Shown in pieces: positions 52,772-64,000 of a stretch of 64,000 nt of DNA (within the stretch, counting starts at the first letter, position 1; each line of letters starts with the position of its first letter). A program made the position numbers and the translations under genes. This stretch comes from Ophiostoma sp. CBS 140.51. Lineage: Eukaryota; Ascomycota; Sordariomycetes; Ophiostomatales; Ophiostomataceae. Where the stretch lies: NCBI GenBank assembly GCA_029298735.1, contig JANSLP010000119.1, positions 1 to 64,000 on the forward strand, given 5' to 3'. The notes below the pieces were generated by a model. That model saw nothing but the letters and a program-made list of their open reading frames with translations. It was not told where the DNA came from and did no database searches.

Positions 52772-53994
52772 CATGCTTTATCGTCTCTTTTGTCATGCCA
52801 ACTGTGTGTTGTAGCGTGATTATTGTCTTCTTACTTCGGCTTGCGGTTTGGTATTTGTGGTGGTTGGGGGTTTTAGAGGTGAATATTGGTGAGAGAGTCT
52901 GAGAAACAAGACATCGAGAGCAGGTCAAAGGTTGCTGGAAAAATGACGATATGAGACGTGCGGTGTAGACTATGTAGAATCGCGACGACGTAGCTGCGGG
53001 CTGGTGAGAGAGTCAGAGAGGATGACGTTTACGTCAACCGTCAACTGTTAGAGTCTTCAATATGTAGTTTTTGGTTTGCCGCGTCTTGCTCTGACGTACA
53101 GGTTGCGAAGGGAGGAAAGTATTTTCTTTTTTGTTGATTTTTGTAAAGACTGGTCGAGAATAGGGACGTCAAGTTCTGATCAAAGATGAAGGAGACACGG
53201 AGGAGGTGTTTTGTCGAGTCGAGGGTCAGGGGCGTTCAGAGTACGATGTACGTCGTCGTAGTAAAGCATGCAATGCAAGACGGGAGAACGGTAATGACGA
53301 CAGAAGAGTGTCCGACGGAGGTACGTCGTAATCACAAGGAACCAAGAGAGACAGAAGAGAGACGATGGGCACGGGAGGAGCAAGGAGTACACGGGGATGG
53401 GGGGGAGGCGTGAGGTTTCCAAGGGTTGACGTGGTTGGCTGGCTACGTGTGGGCGAGGTGTCGCAAGGAATGGGTCAGATTTGGGGTCAGATGGCGGAGA
53501 AGTGGGGCCCGTCCCTAAATATGACAGGCCATAGACGATGGGGGCGACTTTCACATGATCATTTTCCTGGGTCAATTGGTCCGACATTCTATGACTTTCA
53601 CATGCTTTAGGCCTACGACAACATCGACGCAAGGCGGGAGGGCGGCAGGGCGGCAAACCGCGACGCGATTGCAATTGTTGTTAATTTATTTGCTGGAGAT
53701 TGAATGGGTGTTCAGTTTGTTTGTATTCACACTTGGCGTATCAGAGAAGCATTAGAAAAAATAGATTTGTTTGGACTAACAATCTTTCTACTTTCTTTTG
53801 TACAAGGCCCAAGACAGGCAAAAAAGAGAAAATCAAAACACAGTTTACAATATAGAGTAGTAGGACAAAGGAGATGCAAAAAAGAGAAAAGAACAAGAAA
53901 CAAAAAAGAGACTCAAATCATATCCAACACTTGGTTATACCCTCCGGTGCTCTTTCTCCGTAGATTTTGGTTTTAGTTTGTTTGTTGCCGTTCT

Positions 53995-56129
53995 TTAGAA
54001 CTCCAGAGTGGGCTCAACACCCGCTACCCGGCCGATGACCTGGCTGGGAGCGTACTTGGGGATGACCTCGTCGTCGTGCAGCATCTCGAACTCCTCAGTG
54101 GCGTCACGGCCCATGAAGTTCATGATGGCCTGGGGGCCACCCGGGTGCTCGTCCAGCCAGTTGGTCAGGTCCATGACAACACCCTTGACGACGACCCACA
54201 GGTCCTCCTTGGTGTTGTGCTTGGCAATCTCCTCCATGCTGTACTCCTTCTCGGGGATGGCGAAAGCAGCCTTGGCCGACTTGCCAGATGGGGCAGCAGC
54301 AGAGGCAGACGAGCTGCCACCCGAGCCGCCGCCGGCAGCGCCGCTGGAGCCAGAGCCACCCTCATCGTCGTTGCCGCCCTTCTTGGCAGCGACCGACGAG
54401 GTCTGGCCGTTGCCCCACTCGACCGCGATCTTGCCCGGCTGCGAGGGGTCAATGTGCAGGGAGATCTGGCCAAGACGCTGGGCAGCAGAGCCAGCACCGC
54501 TCGACTTGAGGGCCTTCTGGAACAGGTAGTTGCTAGCGGTGTCACCGGCAACACGGCCATAGACGACACAGCCCAGCAGAGACGAGCCACCAAGACGGTT
54601 GGCACCGTGGACACCACCAGCCAGCTCACCGCAGGCGTACAGACCCTCGAAGGGCTTCTGGTCCTGGTTGAGGACCTGGGCCTTGTCGTTGATCTCGATA
54701 CCACCCATGGTGAAGTGCAGCACGGGCTCCATCAGGGCGACGTGGAAGTCGTCGTTGATGTCGACGGGCAGGTTGTGGAAGAACTTCTTGCCCCAAGGAT
54801 CCTTCTCCTTGCCGTCGGCAATGCGGTTGTAGGTCTGGAAAGTCTTCTGCAGGTGCTCGGGCGTGCAGCCAATGTCCTTGGCCAGCTCCTTGCCGGTCAT
54901 CTTCTTCATCAGGCCACGGCCAGAGTAGTGGCGAGTGTGGAAGTCCAGGACGTTGGAAGCCTTGGAGTTGAGGATGAGGCGGATGGGGAACTTGCCAGCA
55001 TCCTTCTCCTTCCACATCATGCCGGAGACGTAATCACGGTGACCGAGCTCGTCGCAGAAGCGGTCGCCGTCAGCGTTCAGCAGCAGACCACCCTCACCAC
55101 GGAGAGCCTCGGCAGCCAGGAACTTGGTCTTGGCCGTGGGGTCCTTGGGGTCGACCAGGCCCGTGGGGTGGACCTGGACCTTGTCGAGGTCGATACCGTT
55201 GCCGCCAATCGACATGACAATCTTCTGACCGTCACCAGTGGCGTGCGAGCCGTTGGTGGTCGACAGGTCGTAGGTGTCGGGGCGGTACTTCTTGAGCAGC
55301 GAAGACTCAGTGAAATCGGCAGCGTAGCCACCAGTGGCCAGGACGACGGGGCCCTCAAGCGAGCTAGTCTCGCCGTTGACCTCGTAGGAGACACCGTGAA
55401 TCAGGTTGCCGTCCTTGAGCAGGCCAGTGACGCGGGCCTTCTTAATGATCTGAACACGCTCGGGCTCGGCCTCAGCGAGCTCCTCAAGGCGCTGCATCAG
55501 GGCGTAGGTAATGGCCATGCCGGGGAACTTGGCATCGTGGCCACGGTGGGTACGCGGCTGCGAGTGGCCACCCAGGCGGGACACCAGGGTCAGGTCCAGG
55601 TTGAAGACATCCTGCAGCCACTCAATGGAAGAGGCCGAGTTGTAGGTCAGGACACGGATCAGGTCAGGGCGGGCCTTGTCGCGGGCCGACTTGAGCGTGT
55701 CATTGTAGAACTGCTTGACGCTGTCCTGGATGTTGAGGTCGACCTGGGTGCGGGTCAGGGCGCCGTTGATACCGGAGGTGGCCTTGGTAGAGTTGCCGCC
55801 GAAGAAGCCTGAGGGGTCAGTGGAAGAACCAAAAAAAAAAACCGCTGGATTGCGCTCGTCCGAGGTGTGAGAATCACTTACTCTGCTTGTCAAGGACAAC
55901 GACGTTACCGCCAGCCAGGTAGATGGTGTGAGCAGCGCTCAGGCCAGACACTGTACAAAGTTAGCAATGGGATCTTGGTTGAGTATTGGAGCATTGCTTG
56001 TTGGGCACAGTGATGCGCGCAACCGTGTTGCGAGTTGCGAGTTGCAGTACGATCTGAAAATCAAATCACATGTGAAGGGGGGGTTCAATACGTACGGCCA
56101 CCACCGACAACAATAACTCTGGGAGCCAT
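53995..56129 (-). CDS. Fumarate reductase (Osm1-like) fused to cytochrome b5
   Basis: Three exons, 56096-56129, 55882-55950 and 53995-55808, with introns of 145 and 73 nt; 638 aa. Splicing yields MAPRVIVVGGGLSGLSAAHT, an FAD loop, and KQSFFGGNSTKATSGINGALTR, a hallmark of soluble NADH-dependent fumarate reductases Frd1/Osm1. Catalytic-domain landmarks are VQVHPTGL, AEALRGEGGLLLN and LAGGVHGANRLGGSSLLGC. A Gly/Ser-rich linker (about 510-550) leads to a cytochrome b5 domain with HPGG (heme ligand His589) and His612. It reduces fumarate to succinate, reoxidising flavin or NADH when oxygen is short. No presequence is evident, so a cytosolic form is likely. The second intron contains an 11-nt T run. 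Confidence 0.95.
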
Positions 56130-59100
56130 TGCGATGGAATTGTGTGTGAAAGAGGATGGAAAGGAATGCGACAGAGAAGCTCAAACTAATGCCAACGGGT
56201 GTGGTGGCAATGAAGCTGGCGATGATGAGGGAGGATGTCGTGAGGAGAGATGTGAGAGAAAAGAAGCAAAGAGAGAGAGAGAGAGTTGGAGATGAATGGG
56301 GAGAAGAAAGAAAAAAAGGAAGAAGAAAGAATCAGAAGGTTCGAGAGTCAGAAGAAATACGGAGAGGGATGGTAGAAAAAGGACTGGGGAGCGGACAAAA
56401 GGACCAGAAGGAAAAAAAACAGAAAGGAAATAGGAAAAAAGTCTGGAGAAACAAGAGCAGCAGCAAAGACGGTCTTAGTTTGGCCGCGGATCTCTCTTGT
56501 GCCTTGGCTTCTTTCTCCAGGAGGAGAAGGAGCGGCAGCATGCGCCTGCCTCGTCACTTTGTGTTTCTCTCGTGGCTGCCCCGTGTAATGCGTCTACGAG
56601 CAACTACGGTAGTGGGGCGCCCTACACTGAACTGTTTTTGGCTTGTGCTCGCCTCTCCGTTTCTATGGGGCATTCGAATTGGAGTTTGGAGTCCTGCGCT
56701 GGGGTCGACGGGGCAGGTGCGAAGAGCGCTTTTCGCTCCAAGGCCGTTGGGGTGACTGGTGAATACCGCCTGGAAGGGGGGTAGCTCCTTCTGACTCGCC
56801 CCTTTCTGGGCCCTTTTTCAGGCGGACAGTCGCAACGGCGGAGCTAAGCCGAACTGCTGACACGCTGATTCGTGCCACTGAAGTCGGAGAGAGGCAGGAG
56901 TGGAGCTTAAGAATGCCGAGGTCAACCCAGGGGGCCTGATTTCATCACGTCACCTGCGCTCTCGCTGCTGGCCACAGGCCATTGTTGCCACGAGTGAGGC
57001 ATCTGTTCACGCCCGGACTGTTCGTCTCAGTAATCCCCAGGGCGTCTCAGGAACTGTCAGCGCGTATCCTTGGGGGCAGAGGAGAATTGTGGGAGGGAGA
57101 TAATTATTAGATACTTTGCCCAGTGCTGAAGGAAGGCGCTACGTCCCAGTGGCTCGGCTGATTGGGGATAGGCGTGGAGAAGAGCAATGCTCCCTGTAGT
57201 GAAGCCCGACCCGGCAACCGCATTTGCTGCAAGCAGCAGTCGCTTCTAGTTGCATGCCAGGACCGATACTTCCTGTCTCGGTACAGCATTCTTTGCGCTT
57301 GCCATCTTCGCGCACTTTCGCCGCTTCCAGCGATTTCAGTATTTTAAGGTCGCACGTTCCTCGTTTCTTGCCGACTCTCGTTCGCACTTTTGTTCTTTTT
57401 TAGGTGAGCTTTTATTTGATTCTTTGTACTCTTTTCCCAACACTTCGACCTCACCGTCTACTCCTTGCCCGACATCGCTAGGAAACGCTTCGCCTGGTCG
57501 CTGTAGCTTGTGCCGAGCGCCTGCCCCAGACGACTCAACACCTCGACGAGCAGATTCGCTGCGCTCATCGCGCAGTATTTGTGCCGAGGCCCGCCCCAGT
57601 TGCGGTTCCTCCACTCTGCCAGGAGCCCACACCCCCTGGGCTCTAGTCGTAGAACAGACCGCAAAAGTGGCCAGGCCCAGCCGTTTCCTCCGAAATGCGT
57701 CGAGTGGTTTAGAACGCAGCGCGGCAGCATCAAATTGGGAAAGAGCAAGCAGGCCCAGCGCCCAGGAACAGCCGCAACTGTAGATCTCAAGACAAAGATG
57801 GCAGGAGCCGACGCGCAAAAGCATAAAGGCGATACGGACAGAGAAGGCGATGTAAATAAAGTGTCTCATAAAAAGCCAAAAAAAAAACAAAAAAAAACAA
57901 TCAAGAAACCTGACCGAGGAAGAAACCATTAAGAGCCCACTCAAAATAATCGCAATGACCCCAGACCTGTACCGAGTAAGGCGTCCATGCGCCCCGTACG
58001 GCTAGGAAGCATCATAGCGATGTTGCGACCGAAGCCTACCATATTCCTGTAAGAAAAGAGGACAGAGTTTGCGAGCTGGTCAATACGACGAGCTGGCGAA
58101 AAGACTGGCAGGGAAAATACACGAAAATGCGTGACCAACGCCTTATTATTGGTCTCTCGCCGTGTCTATTTCCATCTGTTCCTTACGCTACGGCATGTTC
58201 CCGACGGTGAATAAAATGATATGAATGGACGCACGTAGCCCCTGCCTGTCAATGTGCCAGTCGTGTTTTTTGGACGACCTTCTTTCTCCACAATGCATGT
58301 GCCTGGCTTCCCGTGAAAATTACCCTTTTTTATTCTCCTGGCACGATCATGCTTGCTCGTTGCCTCTCACCTTGGGAGATCTTGCCTTGGGCATTGGAGA
58401 TTTGGTGGTGTTTTCACGAGCGAGTCTGAAAGCGGCAATTTTCCCGTTTTGGGGGTGTTTTCACATGTCATTGGAAGTCTGGGGTCTCCGCAAAACCCAG
58501 CTCCAAATTCAAAACACAACCACTTCAGCAACGCAACACCAACTGCTGGGGGAAATCTCTAATGGACCTACGAAGTCCGAAGCAACGTAGAAAACAATCG
58601 GTAGAAAATAATAAATATGTTCATTTACCCTCCATTTTTTCCAGAGTATTTCAGAGGTCATTTCGTCGTCCGAGGGTGCACAATTTGTTCGGTTCGGTTT
58701 GCTTGCTCGGTGGTTTACTTACTCACGTGACTCAACCACCGGACGGGATTTTCTCCCTGTTTTGTGGGACCACACCAGTGCCGCCCCCAAAGTAGTGCTT
58801 TTCTCCGCCAGTGCAACAGCCCAGCACTTTCCTGCAATCGCACCCTGTAAACCAGAGATTCAAAACGGGAAATTTTACTTCTTTTGCCACGAGAACGGCA
58901 AGCTTCAACAGGCTGCCCAAAACCAACAGGAAAAAAACAATAAAAACTTCCTCATCTGGCAATCTTCCTCTAGCATCATGATTTGCGCTTCACAATTTCC
59001 GGCGTCCTGTCTTTCCGGTTGCTGCAGGTCTGGCGTTGCCGGAGCTAAAATTATCCGCCGGTTGTGGATATCTCCGGTGATTGCAATCCGGGATTCCTTC

Positions 59101-59638
59101 TGTATACCGGCCGGCGGTAACAGGACCAGCCCGGAGTAGGACCGGAGACTGCCTTGGAGCTGTCCGTTGAGGTTTTGTGGCGTTTGAACTGTGGATAGTG
59201 GTGAGCATTGAAGACGAGATATTGCACCTATGAGAGCTGCCGCGGCCGCTCCAGGCGCCAAAAAGCCCAGAATGATAACTGGAAAAACCGCTAGTGGGGC
59301 CTTTGGGCGCTGGAAAAACCCTCAGTTGTTAATGGCTCTTTTGCCATTGGTATAGTCACGTGGATTTATATTCTGGCTCTGGCAGGCTGCAGTCAGCGAT
59401 CTCCACCTGCCAATGTGCCGCCCTGCCAGGCCTTCTGTGCGTCATTGTCTCAGGCAGGCGTGACCAATACCCATCCAACACAGACCATGTGCTCTTGCTC
59501 TCTTTGACATCATCGAGTCTCCACCACAGCTCCTGCCTTGCCTGTCACAGCAAGCCTAACTACGATCGTCTCGTAGCCCTTTGAGCCTTGCAAGGCATCT
59601 CATATTATTCCCTCTCCTATTATCACCAAACAGCAACT
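56130..59638. other. Gene-poor divergent region
   Basis: 3.5 kb between fumarate reductase and fasciclin starts. It contains a GA-rich run (56270-56290), A-rich tracts near 57880-57905 and mixed sequence. Several open frames exist, but none has codon bias, a domain or credible splice partners. Confidence 0.5.
56270..56287. repeat. (GA)n microsatellite
   Basis: Perfect GA run in the leader region of the fumarate reductase gene. Confidence 0.85.
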
Positions 59639-60473
59639 ATGAGATTGGCACACGTGCCCATCCTCGCATCGTTGAGCCTCGTCGCCGTTTCGCAGCTCGT
59701 CGTGCAGCAACAGCCACAACCACCCCGGATTGTCCTTGACGCCGTTGCCGACAACGAAAGACAACAAAACCCTCTCGCCATGTCTCCTCCTTCTCCAGCC
59801 GGACCAGCCATCCCGGTGCAGCCTGGAGACGGTTCCGACACTACCGGCCCGCCGCCCGAGACCGGAACCATCATCCTGTCTGATGTGATTGGCCGCGACC
59901 GCAGCATCAATGTCTTTGCTGGCTTCACACGCGACTTTGCGCCCATTACAAACCGCTTTGATGATGCTACACAGAACTCGACCGTCCTGGCGCCGTTGAA
60001 TTCGGCCATCGAAGCGCTGCCGCGCAAGCCTTGGGAAGACCCTCAGGACTACCATACACTGGGCGCCGATGCCTATGAGGGCAACGACGGCCAGGAGCGT
60101 GCCCAGCAGAACCTACGGAGATTTGTGGAGGCGCATATTGTGCCCGTAAGCCCGTGGCCGGAGAAGCAGAAGGCGAGCGCCATGGCGGGTGCCGGCGAGA
60201 TGTGGTGGGAGACGCGCTCCGACGGCACAAAAGTGGTAAGTAGGATCAGTCTGATTCTGTACCGTTATTGCTACATGCCTTTGCTAACATACAAGATCCA
60301 ACCCGGAAACATTGAAGTCGCCAGCGTCGCCAGCACCGTCGCCAACGGCCAGGTTGTATGTTCCCCCAATTCTTCCGCCTCGCCCGAACCGAGGCCTGTC
60401 TCCATCTGAACTTGTGTGTGCTAACTTCTTTTCCTAGTGGATCATCAAGGGCGTGCGCAATTACTCGTCGTAA
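59639..60473 (+). CDS. Secreted fasciclin (FAS1) domain protein
   Basis: Three exons, 59639-60235, 60296-60355 and 60438-60473; introns of 60 nt (GTAAGT...AAG, with a CTAAC branch site) and 82 nt (GTATGT...TAG); 230 aa. The first intron is a multiple of three and stays open, but splicing alone gives the FAS1 C-terminus GQVWIIKGVRNY. Signal peptide about 1-18 (ILASLSLVAVSQL), a Pro-rich stretch, then one FAS1 domain (about 75-228) with the characteristic STVLAPLNSAIEALPRKPW and AQQNLRRFVEAHIV. FAS1 proteins are extracellular or vacuolar adhesion modules. No GPI signal; the protein ends at the domain. Confidence 0.9.
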
Positions 60474-61707
60474 TCGCCGGTTTGGAACTGGTGTTGACGG
60501 TTGTATTATCGGGGTTATATTGTGTGTTATGACGGGTTCTTCTTTCCTTTATTATGTCCTGCGGCTGCTCCGTTCTCTTTGTCTTTGATTTCGTTGGGTT
60601 CCCTATGTCTTGCTGTGCAAGCTACCTTGACTGTACTACGGCGTTTCGTTGTGTTTGGGTTACATGATTATTTTTAACCAAGGGGGACAAAAAACGAGTT
60701 ACCTCTTATGAGTATACGAATGCACAACATTATTCTGCGCCCTTATTCGAGGCAAGACTAACTCAAGTACAGAGGAAGAGGGAGAGAAAAGGAGAGGCTC
60801 CCATGCTACCTTCAGGGGTCTATATGTTGCGATGCCTCGTTTTCCCTTGGCTGTCCCGCTATTTCCGTCACTTGACCTGGCCTGGACCTGCCTCAGGCCT
60901 GCTTCAGGCTTCGGCCCGTCACATTCCTAATATCAAACGTTTGTTTCTGACTCCTGTGGCTTGCCTTTACTCGATGCTGTCAGCATCGCCCTATCACGTA
61001 ACGGACTCCTCTGCACTGAAATAGAAGGTCATTTTCAAACAAAATACTTTCATCAATACAATAATTAGATAAAAGAAGCCCTCTCCGCTCTATGCTGGCA
61101 GAAGCAAAGCGCGTCATGTTAACATCGCCGAGGCACACAGTTAAGCGATATATAACACGTGACCTAATACATCTTATCACCACGTGACTTAAACTAGAGC
61201 ACAGCTGCCGCCGTTTAGCGGACGGAAAACGCGCCCCTTCCCCCCTAGGCTCCTTTCTTATCGCTTATCGACGTCGGGCCGGCAAAAAATCCAGCCCTCT
61301 CCTTTTGTGCCGTGACGCCAGGCTTGGGGGAAGGAGCGAAAGCTGGGGCTGTTTCGGCCTCGCTCGCGCAAAACTCTCTGCATTTTCTGGCTTCATTTCC
61401 TCCCTCCGTTTCTCTCCCCCACGCGACTGTGCATCTGCGAGCGACGATTGCATGCCAACCAGCCTTGATCCGAGCACTTTTCCTTTGCTATTTTGACTTT
61501 TTGTCTTCCGTTGTCTATTTCGGTCGCTAACTCGCACGTTGCGTCGTCCGATTTATCGCTCGCTGCGCCGCGTCTCCCTTTTGTCTTTCGACCGATCGTC
61601 TCCCCAGACCTCTGCTGTCGACGAGCATCGTGAGACGCCGACGATCGCGATCTGGGCATCTATTGCGGCTAGCGACGGTCTGCGGGCGAAACTCGATTGA
61701 TTTACAG
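60474..61707. other. Intergenic
   Basis: Fasciclin 3' flank and SIN3 promoter. No gene supported. Confidence 0.5.
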
Positions 61708-61872
61708 GTACGTTTGTTACCCGAATCCCCTCTTCGACGGGTCGCACTCGGCTGTCGCGACAGCCAAATTTGTTTGCGTCAGCAAAGAGAGCTTCTCGAC
61801 CTCCTCACTGGACATCATCCCCTTTCCATCTTTTATTCTTCCCTGAAGCTTTGCTAACGTTTCGCAATGTAG
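61708..61872 (+). other. Candidate 5' UTR intron of SIN3
   Basis: Donor GTACGT at 61708, branch-like GCTAAC near 61854 and acceptor TAG ending at 61872 give a 165-nt intron 187 bp before the SIN3 ATG. Prediction from consensus signals only. Confidence 0.45.
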
Positions 61873-62058
61873 CTCCAATCCCATTTCTCGACCATCCCTA
61901 AATGTATCCCTCCGCGCCCATCTTCGGCGAGTTATGAACAACAGCCTTCCCCTTTGACCGCGAACGAGAACGAGAACGCGAGCGAGAGCGACAGCTCAGC
62001 CATCCGCGACACCATCCCTTTGCCAGCTGCACAATAGTATAACACACACCTAGACGAC

Positions 62059-64000
62059 ATGGCGCATCGTGACCGCGAGCGCGATCCGCGCGACATGCAG
62101 CGCGAGCCGTACCCGCCCCAACCGCCGCCGCCGTCACAGCAGCAGCAGGGCCAGCCCCAAGGCCAGCAGCCGCACCACAGCTCGGCCGGCTCTATTCCCA
62201 TCCACCAACCCGTGGCATCGCGCATTTCGGGTGCCATCCATAGCCCCAACGGCCTCCTGGCCAATCACGGCGCCGGTGCCGGCGGTGCACCCCCACCGCC
62301 CCAACAGCAGCAGCACGGCGGACAGCCCCCTCCTCAGTCGGGCTACGGCGGTCCTCCGCCGCCCATGCACAATGCTGGCGGCGATCCTAACCGACCACAC
62401 CCGTCGGTCCAGGAGCAGCAACAGCAGCACCAACAGCAGCAACAGCAGCAATCCATGTACTACAACTCTGGACCTCCCCCGCCCAACGGCGCAATGGGCC
62501 CTTCGGGTGGACCGCCGCCTGGTTTCGGTGGCCCTCCTCAACCCGATAACCGGAGCGGCCAGCAACCTCCTCCTTCGTACGGTGCTGCCGGCATGGGCCC
62601 CCCCGGACCTGGTGGGCCGCCGCCAGCTGGCCCTCCTGGCTCGCAGAGCGCCCAGCAGCCTGCGGGACCGGGTGTGGCGCAAGGCCAACAACCGATTCTG
62701 AATGTGCGTTTGCGTGGTTCTTCGTGAACTCATCTGGTTTATGCTCTGGCTTCCATTTATCAAATTTGGAGTGATACTAATTGAATGCCTCAACAGGACG
62801 CGTTGAGCTACCTGGACCAAGTCAAGGTGCAGTTTCACGAGATGCCCGATGTCTACAACAGATTCCTTGATATTATGAAGGACTTCAAAAGCCAGACGTG
62901 AGTTGAGCCCCACGTCTTTTTTATTCACTACGTAGACGCAGCGTCCATTAACACATTCTCTGCAGCATCGATACTCCCGGTGTCATCAACCGCGTCTCCG
63001 ACCTCTTTTCAGGCCATCCTAACCTGATCCAAGGATTCAACACTTTCCTCCCACCAGGCTACCGTATCGAGTGTGGCCTCGAGAACAATCCCAACAGCAT
63101 CCGTGTCACCACCCCCTCCGGCTCTACTATCCACTCAATTGGCCCCAGCCGCAACCTGCCTCAAGGCAACATGTTCCTCGGTCCCCGCTCCTGGGCCCAG
63201 CCCCAGCCCCAGCCCCAGCAACAGCCTCCGCCGCCGCAAAACGTTCAACACAGCGTTGAGGGACCGGAGGGTCAGTACGGCGGGCCGGGTCAGAGCATCC
63301 CTCAGCAGGGACCTGGCCCATACGGACACGGCGATGCTGGTTCGGCCATGTATGATGGACCCCGAGGGCCTCAGGGCGGCCCCAGCGGCCCTGGTGGCCC
63401 TGGTGGCCCTGGTGGCCCTGGCCAGGCGGCCGCACAGCCGCCGGTGCCGAGGAGCACACACACTGGAGCTGCCGCCAACGGCGCCGCTGCGCAGCAAGCG
63501 AGCGGCGAGAAGCGCGGTCCTGTCGAGTTTAACCACGCAATCTCTTATGTGAATAAGATCAAGGTACGTTTGAATATGCTCTGACACTGGCCTCACTTTC
63601 ACGAGGCGTCGCATTTCCTGTCATTTTACCCACTGGTTTTCCGCCCCGCGTTTGTTTGCAATGTTTTGAGCTCAGTATCTTATCTTGTTCACAAATTTCT
63701 AACTTTTGTCTTTTCTTCTCTTTCTAGAACCGATTCCAGGACAAACCCGAAATCTACAAGCAGTTCCTCGAAATCCTGCAAACCTATCAACGCGAACAGA
63801 AGCCGATCCAGGAGGTCTATGCACAGGTCACAACCTTATTCAGCGGTGCTCCAGATTTGCTCGAGGATTTCAAACAATTCCTGCCCGAGTCTGCTGCCCA
63901 CGCCAGACCGGCAGGTGGCCGTCCTAGCGAAGACGCTCCCACCGCGGCCGCCGCTGTCTTGGCCGCCCAGACCACGCCTCCTAGCCAGACCGCGCGCGAC
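62059..64000 (+). CDS. SIN3: Sin3 transcriptional corepressor (partial, 5' part)
   Basis: Four exons in the window: 62059-62703, 62797-62897, 62966-63563 and 63728 to the edge; introns of 93, 68 and 164 nt; 539 residues visible and open at the end. A Pro/Gln/Gly-rich leader (1-215, with Q runs near 120) precedes PAH1: DALSYLDQVKVQF, then NRFLDIMKDFKSQTIDTPGV, and VSDLFSGHPNLIQGFNTFLPPGY (about 216-282). A second low-complexity linker leads to PAH2: VEFNHAISYVNKIKNRF, YKQFLEILQTYQRE and TLFSGAPDLLEDFKQFLPE (about 434-500). Sin3 is the nuclear scaffold of Rpd3-type histone deacetylase complexes; PAH domains bind repressor helices. The remaining PAHs and HDAC-interacting region lie beyond 64000. 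Confidence 0.96.

Larger units (their letters stand above)
47078..53994. other. 6.9-kb gene-empty region, repeats
   Basis: No intact gene supported. Base composition shifts repeatedly: AT-rich at 47.9-48.8 kb, mixed at 49-52.6 kb, G/A-rich at 53.1-53.6 kb. It includes (CA)n(TA)n, a TTTACCG repeat, a 14-bp minisatellite and a GC-rich imperfect palindrome. The interior could be decayed transposon sequence, but I recognise no transposase, integrase or terminal repeat. Confidence 0.45.

Noticed and set aside
54076..55812. 578-codon plus-strand open frame opposite fumarate reductase
   Set aside because: Antisense by-product of codon bias; Val/Leu/Gln-rich with no motif.
57250..57944. Overlapping frames of 177 and 202 codons
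   Set aside because: No conserved motif, no plausible splicing, and composition of intergenic DNA.
1..64000. A single secondary-metabolite gene cluster
   Set aside because: Exporter, SDR, FMO, Zn2Cys6 factor and GliT-like enzyme are present but scattered among housekeeping genes, with no polyketide, peptide or terpene synthase.

Overview
The window is nuclear DNA of a filamentous ascomycete (Pezizomycotina; probably Sordariomycetes, no closer placement claimed). Genes are compact and carry 49-145 nt introns with GTAAGT/GTACGT donors and CTAAC/CTAAT-like branch sites. Coding DNA is GC-rich with strong third-position C/G preference, and intergenic DNA is AT-richer and full of microsatellites. 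Protein families are typically fungal: Zn2Cys6 factor, Clr5, RTA1, GH18 chitinase, DHA2 transporter, Osm1-type fumarate reductase and Sin3. I support 24 protein-coding genes, with exon junctions worked out by hand and checked by frame arithmetic. No tRNA, rRNA, CRISPR or intact transposon was found.

Layout. 0.2-6 kb: three minus-strand genes, an apparently catalytically degenerate alpha/beta-hydrolase, an RTA1 membrane protein and a UPC2-like Zn2Cys6 regulator, the last divergent from a Clr5-domain gene (6.3-8.1 kb). 8.5-14.7 kb: DHA2 exporter, divergent SDR and a CPA-type cation/proton antiporter. 15.4-22.6 kb: five minus-strand genes (HNH nuclease, small APH-like kinase, arginine/serine-rich coiled-coil protein, thioredoxin-reductase-like dithiol flavoprotein). 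24.3-31.1 kb: DMT transporter, MetE-like methyltransferase, complex I subunit NDUFB7 and argininosuccinate synthase. 33.5-39.7 kb: small secreted protein, FMO, secreted Thr-rich protein and GH18 chitinase. 43.5-47.1 kb: Gfo/Idh/MocA oxidoreductase and secreted bicovalent-flavin oxidase. 47.1-54.0 kb is gene-empty. 54.0-56.1 kb: fumarate reductase-cytochrome b5 fusion. 59.6-64 kb: secreted fasciclin protein and the 5' half of SIN3.

The genes do not form one obvious pathway. Housekeeping metabolism (ASS, NDUFB7, fumarate reductase, MetE-like), chromatin (Sin3, Clr5) and secreted or transport functions are interleaved. No polyketide or nonribosomal backbone enzyme is present, so no biosynthetic cluster is claimed. 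The observations most worth a second look are: an esterase-fold protein that has lost both the Ser and His of its triad; two unrelated genes with identical DNA directly after their stop codons, plus a related short motif at other gene ends; seven AAAGTTCC octamers in one divergent promoter; an array of CCAAT boxes spaced every 10 bp; and a dispersed GTCCTCGCTNCGCTCG-like short repeat. None of these by itself demonstrates a new system.
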